DNA of 64,000 nucleotides from CAXSEF01 sp964236535 (GTDB taxonomy: Bacteria; Pseudomonadota; Alphaproteobacteria; Acetobacterales; Acetobacteraceae): the NCBI GenBank assembly GCA_964236535.1, contig CAXSEF010000002.1, positions 62,001-126,000 of the forward strand, read 5' to 3'. The notes below the pieces were generated by a model, which made no database searches, was not told where the DNA came from, and worked only from the letters and a program-made list of their open reading frames with translations. The translations under genes were made by a program, and so were the position numbers. Shown here in pieces: positions 52,114-59,036 of this stretch. Numbering within the stretch: position 1 is the stretch's first letter; every line of letters starts with the position of its first letter.

Positions 52114-52239
52114 TGTCACGCGGGACCGGACACTCGCCCCAGAAGTGTCCGGTCCCGCCGGACACTTCACCCCGAAACTGTCCGGTCCCGCCGGACACTT
52201 CCGTCCGGAATCGCGGACACTGTCCGGCCCCGCGTGACA
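52114..52239. mobile_element. MITE-like element: 19-bp terminal inverted repeats around nested palindromes
   Basis: The ends TGTCACGCGGGACCGGACA (52114-52132) and TGTCCGGCCCCGCGTGACA (52221-52239) are inverted repeats with one mismatch. Inside are two tandem 33-bp-spaced palindromes, GTGTCCGGTCCCGCCGGACAC and a close copy (about 52142-52168 and 52174-52202). No transposase or clear target-site duplication is seen. It could also be a regulatory or recombination site cluster. Confidence 0.55.
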
Positions 52240-52472
52240 CCCACGCTCCCCGACAGCCCCCACTTGCCTTTTTCCCGAACCCCATCCCCTTCGCAGAACT
52301 CGCTCCGGCAACTTACACCAGCGGCCGCAGGCATTGACCTGCAGGCCCAGCAGGGCTCGGTTCTCCCGCCGCCCGCATTCCATGACCCAGGCGGGTCATC
52401 GGAACCTTGCACGGGCTACGCCCGGACCCGCCAAAGGCCCGAGGCCTCCGGAAATCCCTTCCCTAGGCAGAA

Positions 52473-52526
52473 GGACTCTCAAGGCTCGCCTTGAGCGGAG
52501 TCCAGAGGCAGAGCCTCTGGCCTTGC
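52473..52526 (-). repeat. Double-hairpin interspersed repeat (near-perfect copy)
   Basis: Reverse copy with stems CTCAAGGC-TC-GCCTTGAG and CCAGAGGC-AGA-GCCTCTGG, ending CCTTGC, about 100 bp after the stop of the leftward EEP-family gene. Confidence 0.92.
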
Positions 52527-52623
52527 CTGCCTGGCCGGTCACCCTCAAGGACCGTTGGTATCACCTGGCGTATCTTCGCGAGCACCGGCTCGGCCGTACG
52601 CACCGGAGTGCCGCGAAAGCGCG

Positions 52624-53265
52624 TCAGCCGAGCGCCGGAGGCGAGCTCCCGGGCACGCTCCGGCGCATGTCGGCCAGATGCAGGCGCACCACGATGGGGC
52701 GGTGGTCCGACGAGTGCCGCGCCAGCACCCCGGTGTGCGTGCAGGCCATGCCCCGCACCAGGCAGCGGTCCAGCCGCAGCGGCACCACCCGCCCGCACAG
52801 GTGCGTGGGCCGGCGCGGCCCCACGTCGCGGAACCCCGGCAGCAGCACCGGACCCACCAGGTTGAAGTCGCCCAGCACCGCCGCATGCGCCGGCAGATGG
52901 CTCGCCACCCGACGCAGCTGGCGGCGGTTGAGCACCTGCCCGTGCGACAAATGCACGTTGGCCACGCTGAACCCGTCCAGCGCGGTGATCTGCGACACCC
53001 GGTGCAGCAGCGCCCCAGACGGCAGCGGCACCACCAGCGTCGGCGCCACCGGAGCCTCGGGGCTCCATGTCGCCAGCCCGTGGATGCGTCCCGGCTGCAC
53101 GGTCCGCGCGTAGTGCCCGCCGACACGCGCCTGCAGCCCGTCGACCATGGACGTCGCCTCCTGCAGCAGCAGCAGGTCGGGAGCCTCCGCCTCGATGACC
53201 CGCACCAGCTCGTCCAGCGTCGCACCCACCAGCCGCAGCAGGTTCCAGCTTACGATCTTGATCAT
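52624..53265 (-). CDS. Endonuclease/exonuclease/phosphatase (EEP) family protein
   Basis: The 213-residue protein has the EEP fold motifs in order: MIKIVSWNLLRL (metal-site Asn), LLLLQEATS (Glu), NVHLSHG, VLGDFNLVGP (GDFN) and SSDHRPIVVRL (catalytic SDH). It should be a metal-dependent phosphodiesterase or phosphatase; the substrate (nucleic acid, lipid or nucleotide) is not evident. ATG 53265 places the first motif at the N-terminus. There is no signal peptide. It is divergent from the CDF transporter. Confidence 0.88.
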   Translation of the reverse strand: MIKIVSWNLLRLVGATLDELVRVIEAEAPDLLLLQEATSMVDGLQARVGGHYARTVQPGRIHGLATWSPEAPVAPTLVVPLPSGALLHRVSQITALDGFSVANVHLSHGQVLNRRQLRRVASHLPAHAAVLGDFNLVGPVLLPGFRDVGPRRPTHLCGRVVPLRLDRCLVRGMACTHTGVLARHSSDHRPIVVRLHLADMRRSVPGSSPPALG

Positions 53266-53623
53266 CCAGGCTCCTCGTACAGCTCCCGCCACGCCGCCGA
53301 CGGCCCTGCGCCGGGCACCCCGATGCCGCGACCCCGGCCGCACCCCACGCGCGCAGACCCGCGGTCGCGTCGCCGCCGACCCAGGGCACCGGTGCCCGGT
53401 TCCGTTCTGCCACACCCCGCCGCGTCGCGCAGCACCGCGCCCGCGCCACCGGGCGGCAGTTCCAGCGACGGGCGAAACGCTCTACAGCGGTGCCCGCGAG
53501 GCGCGCCCGCCAACCCGGCCGCCGAACCAGCGTCCCGGGCAGCAACCGCGGCCGGCACGCCAGCGGCCACCCGGACGGGGCGCGCACGTGCCAGGCGGAG
53601 GCGCGTGCCAGGCGGAGGATACC
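53266..53623. other. Divergent intergenic region (358 bp)
   Basis: It separates the leftward EEP gene from the rightward CDF gene. No gene or double-hairpin repeat is seen. The only pattern is a tandem duplication at its right end (53588-53618) that repeats a ribosome-binding site. Confidence 0.5.
53588..53618 (+). promoter_or_regulatory. Duplicated ribosome-binding site upstream of the CDF gene
   Basis: GTGCCAGGCGGAGG occurs at 53588-53601 and again at 53605-53618. The second GGAGG is five bases before TTG 53624 and decides the start. Confidence 0.6.
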
Positions 53624-54514
53624 TTGACGTCAACCATGAGCCGGGTCGCCAGCGGCAGCATCGTGCTCGGCCTGATCGTGCTGTCGCTCAAGGCGGCGGC
53701 CTGGTGGCTGACCGGCAGCGCGGCGCTGTACTCCGACGCGCTGGAGAGCGTGGTCAACGTCGCCGCCGCGGTCGTCGCCTTCTGGGCGCTGCGCCTGGCA
53801 GCGCGCCCCGCGGACGCCAACCATCCCTACGGCCACGCCAAGGTCGAGTTCTTTGCCGCCGTCGTCGAGGGCGGCCTGATCGTCGCCGCCGCAGCGCTCA
53901 TCGTGCAGAACGCCTGGATCAGCTGGCGCGAGCCGCACCCGATCCAGGCCCCGGGGCTGGGCCTCGGACTGAACGCGCTGGCCACCATCGGCAACGGCGC
54001 CTGGGCGGTGGTCCTCGCCCGCGTCGCCGCCCGGGTGCGCTCGCCGACGCTTGCCGCCGACTCCCGCCACCTCGCCGCCGACGTGATCACCTCGATCGGC
54101 CTGGCACTGGGCGTGGTCGCCTCGGTCGCCAGCGGCCGGTCCTGGCTCGACCCGGTGGTGGCGGCGGCAACCGCCATCTACGTGCTGTGGGCCGGGCTGC
54201 GGTTGATCAGCGAGTCGGTCGGCGGCCTGATGGACGCGGCGCCCGCGCCCGCCGTGGTCGAGCGCATCCGCTCCCTGGTCGGCGAGCACGCCGAGGGTGC
54301 GCTCGAGGTGCACGACCTGCGCACCCGCCACGCCGGCCAGCTGTCCTTTCTCGAATTCCACCTGGTGGTGCCCGGCGCCATGACGGTCGACACCGCCCAC
54401 GAGATCTGCGACCGCATCGAGGAGGCGCTGCGCTGCGAGATGCAGAACCTGGCCGTCACCATCCACGTCGAACCCGACGCCAAGGCGAAGCACCACGGCG
54501 TGCTGGTGCTCTAG
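53624..54514 (+). CDS. Cation diffusion facilitator (CDF) transporter
   Basis: The 296-residue protein is a divalent-metal/proton antiporter. Six membrane segments can be traced (IVLGLIVLSLKAAAWWLTG, VVNVAAAVVAFWALRLAA, FFAAVVEGGLIVAAAALIV and others). The metal-site motifs are YSDALESVVN, HPYGHAKVEF and DSRHLAADVITS. A cytoplasmic C-terminal domain follows (LEVHDLRTRHAGQLSFLEFHLVVPG). TTG 53624 is preferred because GGAGG is five bases upstream; ATG 53636 gives four fewer residues. The metal is unknown (commonly zinc or iron). Confidence 0.9.
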   Translation: MTSTMSRVASGSIVLGLIVLSLKAAAWWLTGSAALYSDALESVVNVAAAVVAFWALRLAARPADANHPYGHAKVEFFAAVVEGGLIVAAAALIVQNAWISWREPHPIQAPGLGLGLNALATIGNGAWAVVLARVAARVRSPTLAADSRHLAADVITSIGLALGVVASVASGRSWLDPVVAAATAIYVLWAGLRLISESVGGLMDAAPAPAVVERIRSLVGEHAEGALEVHDLRTRHAGQLSFLEFHLVVPGAMTVDTAHEICDRIEEALRCEMQNLAVTIHVEPDAKAKHHGVLVL

Positions 54515-54560
54515 CAAGGCCGGGCAGAACCCGCCGCCGAACGGAGGCCGGGGTCTGCGG
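54513..54560 (+). repeat. Degenerate interspersed repeat (last one before the housekeeping run)
   Basis: AGCAAGGCCGGGC-AGAACCC with decayed partner stems. No further copy is seen to the end of the window. Confidence 0.5.
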
Positions 54561-54659
54561 GCGGCCTCGCCCCCCAGCCTTCCCTTGCCTGGCCGCCCGC
54601 CTCCACACCCCCCCGACAAGCTTCCCCTGCGCACCCTATGCCGCTAGCGTCCGGCACCC

Positions 54660-55820
54660 ATGGATCGGAACACTCCCGTGCTCGCGTCCCGTCACCTGCT
54701 CGCCATCGAGGGGATGCACCCGCCGGAGATCGCGGCGCTGCTCGACCTGGCGGAGAGCTACGTGCTGCTCAACCGCTCCGGCAAGACGCAGCGCGACACG
54801 TTGCGCGGGCGGACGGTGATCAACCTGTTCTTCGAGGACAGCACCCGCACCCGCACCAGCTTCGAGCTGGCCGGCAAGCGCCTCGGGGCCGACGTGATCA
54901 ACATGTCGGTGGCCTCCTCGAGCGTGAACAAGGGCGAGACCCTGCTCGATACCGCCGCGACGCTGAACGCGATGCACTGCGACCTGCTGGTGGTGCGCCA
55001 CGGCCAGTCGGGCGCGCCGTCGCTGCTGGCGCAGAAGGTGGGGGCCGCGGTGGTCAACGCCGGCGACGGCACGCACGAGCACCCCACCCAGGCGCTGCTC
55101 GACGCGCTGACCATCCGCCGGCGGCGCGGCCGGCTCGCCGGGCTGACGGTGGCGATCTGCGGCGACGTGGCGCACAGCCGGGTGGCGCGCTCCAACATCC
55201 ACCTGCTCGGCACGATGGGCAGCCGGGTGCGGCTGGTCGGGCCGCCGACGCTGATGCCGGCCGAGGTGTCGCGCATGGGCGTCGACGTGTTCCACGACAT
55301 GCGGCGCGGCCTGGAGGGCGTCGATGTGGTCATGATGCTGCGGCTGCAGCGCGAGCGCATGGGCGGCAGCGGCGGCAGCGGCCTCGCCATGGTGCCCAGC
55401 GCGCGGGAGTACTTCCGCTTCTTCGGGCTCGACGCGGAGAAGCTGTCGCGGGCGGCGCCGGACGCGCTGGTGATGCATCCCGGACCGATGAACCGCGGCG
55501 TGGAGATCGACAGCGCGGTGGCCGACGACCCGGAGCACAGCGTGATCCGCGAGCAGGTGGAGATGGGCGTCTCGGTGCGGATGGCGGTGCTCGACCGGCT
55601 GGCGCGACCGGCCCAGGGCAACGCGGTGCAGGCGGCGCGCGGCAGCGGCAGCGGGCGGCGGGCCGACGGCGCGGACCACGGCGCCGAGGTGGCCGGTCGC
55701 CGCAGCGCCGACCGGCGAGATCAGGCCGGCTGGAGCCTGGAGGGCGGCGGCGACGTCGGCGCGGATGACCGCCGCGGTGCGGAGCCCGTGCCGAGGCGCG
55801 GCGGAACCGCGGGTGGCTGA
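54660..55820 (+). CDS. pyrB: Aspartate carbamoyltransferase catalytic subunit with C-terminal extension
   Basis: The 386-residue enzyme makes carbamoyl-aspartate, the second pyrimidine step. Carbamoyl-phosphate site [16 protein letters not shown] begins near residue 61. Other motifs are [38 protein letters not shown] and [12 protein letters not shown]. The normal fold ends near residue 318 ([13 protein letters not shown]). About 68 further Gly/Arg/Asp-rich residues follow and are unusual. The stop overlaps the proposed start of the pseudo-dihydroorotase gene by 8 bp, so the two proteins should be made together. Confidence 0.95.
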   Translation: MDRNTPVLASRHLLAIEGMHPPEIAALLDLAESYVLLNRSGKTQRDTLRGRTVINLFFEDSTRTRTSFELAGKRLGADVINMSVASSSVNKGETLLDTAATLNAMHCDLLVVRHGQSGAPSLLAQKVGAAVVNAGDGTHEHPTQALLDALTIRRRRGRLAGLTVAICGDVAHSRVARSNIHLLGTMGSRVRLVGPPTLMPAEVSRMGVDVFHDMRRGLEGVDVVMMLRLQRERMGGSGGSGLAMVPSAREYFRFFGLDAEKLSRAAPDALVMHPGPMNRGVEIDSAVADDPEHSVIREQVEMGVSVRMAVLDRLARPAQGNAVQAARGSGSGRRADGADHGAEVAGRRSADRRDQAGWSLEGGGDVGADDRRGAEPVPRRGGTAGG

Positions 55821-57111
55821 CTGCCTGTTCATCGACGTGCGGCTGATCGACCCGGCCTGCGGCCTGGACCAGCACGGCGAGCTGCTGGTGCGCGACGGCC
55901 GCATCGCCGATCTGGGCGCAGCACTCGGCCGCCCCGACGGGGTGGAGCGGGTCGACGGCTCCGACTGCGTGCTGTGCCCCGGCCTGGTGGACATGCGCGC
56001 CGCACTGGGCGAGCCGGGCTACGAGTACCGCGAGACCATCGTCTCCGCCGCCGCGGCAGCCGCGGCGGGCGGCATCACCACGCTCGCGGCGCTGCCCGAC
56101 ACCCGGCCCGCGATCGACGACCCGGCGCTGGTGCGCCTGCTGCGCGCGCGCGGCGAGGAGACCGGCTCGCTGACCATCCTGCCGTACGGGGCGCTGACCC
56201 GGGGCTGCCGCGGCGAGCAGCTCGCCGAGATCGGCCTGCTGCGCGAGGCCGGCGCGGTGGGGTTCACCGATGGCGCGCGCGCCATCGGCGACGCCAGGCT
56301 GATGCGGCTTGCGCTGTCCTACACGCGCATGTTCGGGGTGCGGGTGGTGGTCCACCCGGAGGAGCCCTCGCTCGCGGCGGGCGGTGCGGCCACCGAGGGC
56401 GAACTGGCGACGCGGCTCGGCCTGCCGGCGATCCCCGCGGCGGCGGAGGCGATCCTGGTGGCGCGCGATCTGCGGCTGGCGCAGCTCACCGGCGGCGCGC
56501 TGCACATCGCCCACGTGTCGACCGGCGAGGCGGTCGCGCTGATCCGCCGCGCCAAGGACGAGGGCATCGACGTGACCTGCGATACCGCGCCCCCGTACTT
56601 CGACCTGAACGAGACCGCGATCGGCGATTTCCGCAGCTACGCCAAGCTGTCGCCGCCGCTGCGCCCGGAGAGCGACCGGCAGGCGGTGGCGGCCGCACTG
56701 CTCGACGGCACCATCGACGCGGTCGCCTCCGACCACCAGCCGCGCGACGTCGACGACAAGCGGGTGCCGTTCGCCCAGGCTTCCCCCGGCGGCGCCGGGC
56801 TCGCGACGCTGCTCGGGGTGAGCCTCGCGCAGGTGCATGGCGGCACCCTGCCGCTGCCTGCCGCGGTGGCGCTGCTGACCGCACGGCCGGCCGCGGTGCT
56901 CGGAGTGTCGGCGGGCACGCTCGCCCGCGGGGCTGCGGCCGACCTGTGCCTGTTCCATCCGGAGCGGGCGTGGAAGGTGTCGGCCGGCGCGCTGCCTGGC
57001 AAGGCGCGCAACACGCCGTTCGACGGCCGGCCGCTCGAAGGGCGGGTGCTGGGCACCTGGAAGGCCGGCCGCCGGGTGTTCCCGGGACCCGCGGCCGAGC
57101 CGCGGTGGTGA
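55813..57111 (+). CDS. Dihydroorotase-like protein, probably catalytically inactive (pseudo-DHOase)
   Basis: The 432-residue amidohydrolase-fold protein resembles class I PyrC. The first metal motif, normally DxHxHLREPG, reads [20 protein letters not shown], so both metal-binding histidines are missing. The later His segment reads [10 protein letters not shown] instead of TPHHxxL, and the usual DHAPH is SDHQPRD; HIAHVST is kept. Such proteins pair with PyrB as structural partners in other proteobacteria, with active PyrC encoded elsewhere. GTG 55813 overlaps the pyrB stop; ATG 55765 is an alternative. The plsY start overlaps its stop. Confidence 0.88.
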   Translation: MADCLFIDVRLIDPACGLDQHGELLVRDGRIADLGAALGRPDGVERVDGSDCVLCPGLVDMRAALGEPGYEYRETIVSAAAAAAAGGITTLAALPDTRPAIDDPALVRLLRARGEETGSLTILPYGALTRGCRGEQLAEIGLLREAGAVGFTDGARAIGDARLMRLALSYTRMFGVRVVVHPEEPSLAAGGAATEGELATRLGLPAIPAAAEAILVARDLRLAQLTGGALHIAHVSTGEAVALIRRAKDEGIDVTCDTAPPYFDLNETAIGDFRSYAKLSPPLRPESDRQAVAAALLDGTIDAVASDHQPRDVDDKRVPFAQASPGGAGLATLLGVSLAQVHGGTLPLPAAVALLTARPAAVLGVSAGTLARGAAADLCLFHPERAWKVSAGALPGKARNTPFDGRPLEGRVLGTWKAGRRVFPGPAAEPRW

Positions 57112-57788
57112 ATGCCGCGATGCCGGGTACGGCTGCGGTCGCGCTGGCGATCCTGTGCTACCTGCTCGGCTCGATCCCGTTCGGGCTGATGCTGACGCGG
57201 CTTGCCGGCGCCGGCGACATCCGCCGGATCGGCTCGGGCAACATCGGTGCGACCAACGTGCTGCGCACCGGGCGCCGCGGCCTGGCGGCGGCGACCCTGC
57301 TGCTCGACGCGGCCAAGGGCGCGCTGGCGGTGGTCGTCGGCTCGCTCGACCCCGGTCCGGCCGGACCGCTTGGATCGGCAGACGCGGCACTGGCCGCGCT
57401 GTGCGTGGTGGTCGGGCACTGCTTCCCGGTATGGCTGCGATTCCAGGGCGGCAAGGGCGTGGCGACCGCGCTTGGCGCGGCGGTGGTGCTGTGCTGGCCC
57501 GTGGGCGCTGCCGCCTGCCTGGCCTGGCTGGCGGCAGCGTGGCTCAGCCGGCGCTCCTCGGTGGGGGCGCTCGCCGCAATGCTGGCCGCGGCGGTCGGCG
57601 GAGCGGCACTGGGTGGTGCGGCACTGGGTGGTGCGGCACTGGCCGGAGCAGCACTGGGCGGGGCTTCGCAGGGCCGGCCGGCCGGGCTGGCCCTGGTGCT
57701 CGTCGCGCTGCTGGTCACCGGCCGCCACCACGCCAACATCCGCCGCCTGCTGGCCGGCAGCGAGCCGAAGATCGGCGCTCGGGCATGA
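57108..57788 (+). CDS. plsY: Glycerol-3-phosphate acyltransferase PlsY
   Basis: PlsY acylates glycerol-3-phosphate with acyl-phosphate at the inner membrane, the first step of phospholipid synthesis. The 226-residue protein has the family motifs YLLGSIPFG (motif 1), IGSGNIGATNVLRTGRRG, VVGHCFPVWLRFQGGKGVAT (motif 2) and HHANIRRLLAG (motif 3). GTG 57108 overlaps the preceding stop as GTGA; ATG 57120 is an alternative. Near the C-terminus four tandem 15-bp repeats encode AALGG-like pentads, lengthening a hydrophobic segment. Confidence 0.93.
   Translation: MNAAMPGTAAVALAILCYLLGSIPFGLMLTRLAGAGDIRRIGSGNIGATNVLRTGRRGLAAATLLLDAAKGALAVVVGSLDPGPAGPLGSADAALAALCVVVGHCFPVWLRFQGGKGVATALGAAVVLCWPVGAAACLAWLAAAWLSRRSSVGALAAMLAAAVGGAALGGAALGGAALAGAALGGASQGRPAGLALVLVALLVTGRHHANIRRLLAGSEPKIGARA
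57603..57662. repeat. Four tandem 15-bp repeats inside plsY
   Basis: Units at 57603, 57618, 57633 and 57648. The first two are identical (GCGGCACTGGGTGGT) and the others vary by two to four bases. They encode Ala-Ala-Leu-Gly/Ala-Gly pentads within a hydrophobic stretch. Confidence 0.9.
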
Positions 57789-57816
57789 GCGCCGATCTTC
57801 GTGCGGGCCGCCGGCG

Positions 57817-59013
57817 ATGACGCCGGACGAGCGGCTGGACCGGCTGCGGCTCGCCCGCACCGAGGGCGTCGGCCCGGTGACCTACCGGCGGCTGCTCGCC
57901 CGGTTCGCCAGCGCCGCCACGGCGATCGACGCCCTGCCCGGCCTCGCGCGTTCCGGCGGCCGGCGCGAGGCGCTGTGCGTCCCCGGCCGCGACGACGCCG
58001 AACGCGAGGCCGCCCGGCTCGACCGCATCGGCGCCAGCCTGCTGTTCCTCGACGAGCCCGGCTATCCGCCGCTGCTCGCCCTGCTGGCGGATGCGCCGTC
58101 GGTGGTGGCGGTGCTGGGCGACGTCGCGTGCCTGTCCGCGCGCGCGGTGGCGCTGGTGGGCGCGCGCAATGCCTCGACCAACGGCTGCCGGATGGCCGAG
58201 GCGCTGGCGACCGACCTCGCCGCCTCCGGGCTGGTGGTGGTGTCCGGGCTGGCGCGCGGGATCGACGCGGCGGCGCACCAGGGCGCGATGCATGTCGGGC
58301 GCACCGTGGCCTGCGTGGCCGGCGGGCTCGACCGACCCTACCCGCCCGAGCATGCGCGGCTGCAGGCGGAGGTGGCCGAGCGCGGCGCGGTGGTGGCCGA
58401 GGCGGGCCTGGGCGTCACCGCGCAGAGCCGGCATTTCCCGCGGCGCAACCGGATCATCGCCGGGCTTTCGCTGGGCGTGGTGGTGGTGGAAGCGGCGCTG
58501 CGCAGCGGCACGCTGATCACGGCGCGGCTGGCGCAGGAGGCGCACCGGGAGCTGTTCGCGGTGCCGGGCTCGCCGCTCGACCCGCGCTCGCGCGGCAGCA
58601 ACGACCTGATCCGACAGGGCGCCTGGCTCACCGAGCAGGCCGCGGACGTGCTGGCGAACCTGCCCGACCACGGGCCGGCGCTGGACAGCACCCAGGCTCG
58701 GGTTGGATGGGAGCAGGACGGCGACGCAGCCGGGCCGTCCGGTGCATCGCAGGCCCCGGGCGGCAGGGCGGCGCCGCCCGGCGCCAGCCTGGCGGACGAT
58801 TCCGCCGCCGGCGCGCAGTCTGCCGAGGCGCAGGCGAACGAGGCCGTCCTGGCGCTGCTGAGCGTTTCGCCGACCCCGGTTGACGAGGTGGTGCGCCACT
58901 GCCACTTGTCCGCGGCTGCCGTCTCTGCCGCGCTGCTGGAGCTTGAGCTCGCCGGCCGGATCGAGACCCTTCCCGGGAACCGGGTGTGCCTGCTGACCAG
59001 TACGGGGCTCTAG
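57817..59013 (+). CDS. dprA: DNA-processing protein DprA
   Basis: DprA protects incoming single-stranded DNA and loads RecA during transformation. The 398-residue protein has an N-terminal helix-hairpin-helix-like part (RLARTEGVGPVTYRRLLARF), the Rossmann-like Smf domain (ALVGARNASTNGCRMAEAL, VVVSGLARGIDAAAHQGAM, GGLDRPYPPEH, SRHFPRRNRIIAGLS, EALRSGTLITARLA-type segment, DPRSRGSNDLIRQGA) and, after a low-complexity linker, a winged-helix C-terminal domain (LLSVSPTPVDEVVRHCHLSAAAVSAALLELEL). ATG 57817 lies 28 bp after plsY. Confidence 0.94.
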   Translation: MTPDERLDRLRLARTEGVGPVTYRRLLARFASAATAIDALPGLARSGGRREALCVPGRDDAEREAARLDRIGASLLFLDEPGYPPLLALLADAPSVVAVLGDVACLSARAVALVGARNASTNGCRMAEALATDLAASGLVVVSGLARGIDAAAHQGAMHVGRTVACVAGGLDRPYPPEHARLQAEVAERGAVVAEAGLGVTAQSRHFPRRNRIIAGLSLGVVVVEAALRSGTLITARLAQEAHRELFAVPGSPLDPRSRGSNDLIRQGAWLTEQAADVLANLPDHGPALDSTQARVGWEQDGDAAGPSGASQAPGGRAAPPGASLADDSAAGAQSAEAQANEAVLALLSVSPTPVDEVVRHCHLSAAAVSAALLELELAGRIETLPGNRVCLLTSTGL

Positions 59014-59036
59014 CGCAGCGTCCCCAAGGGTATGCC

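Larger units (their letters stand above)
51868..52623. other. Intergenic stretch (756 bp) with a palindrome cluster and repeats
   Basis: No gene is supported. It holds a 126-bp cluster of palindromes (52114-52239), a degenerate repeat (about 52330-52460) and a good repeat (52473-52526). 51900-52080 also shows short decayed repeats such as GCTCCGGTGCTC at two places. Confidence 0.6.

Noticed and set aside
947..54560. Interpreting the interspersed repeats as intrinsic terminators only
   Set aside because: The hairpins are not followed by T-runs, and copies occur inside coding ends and in both orientations, so terminator function alone does not explain them. A role at RNA 3' ends remains possible.
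55813..57111. Annotation as an active dihydroorotase
   Set aside because: The metal-binding histidines of the HxH motif and others are missing.
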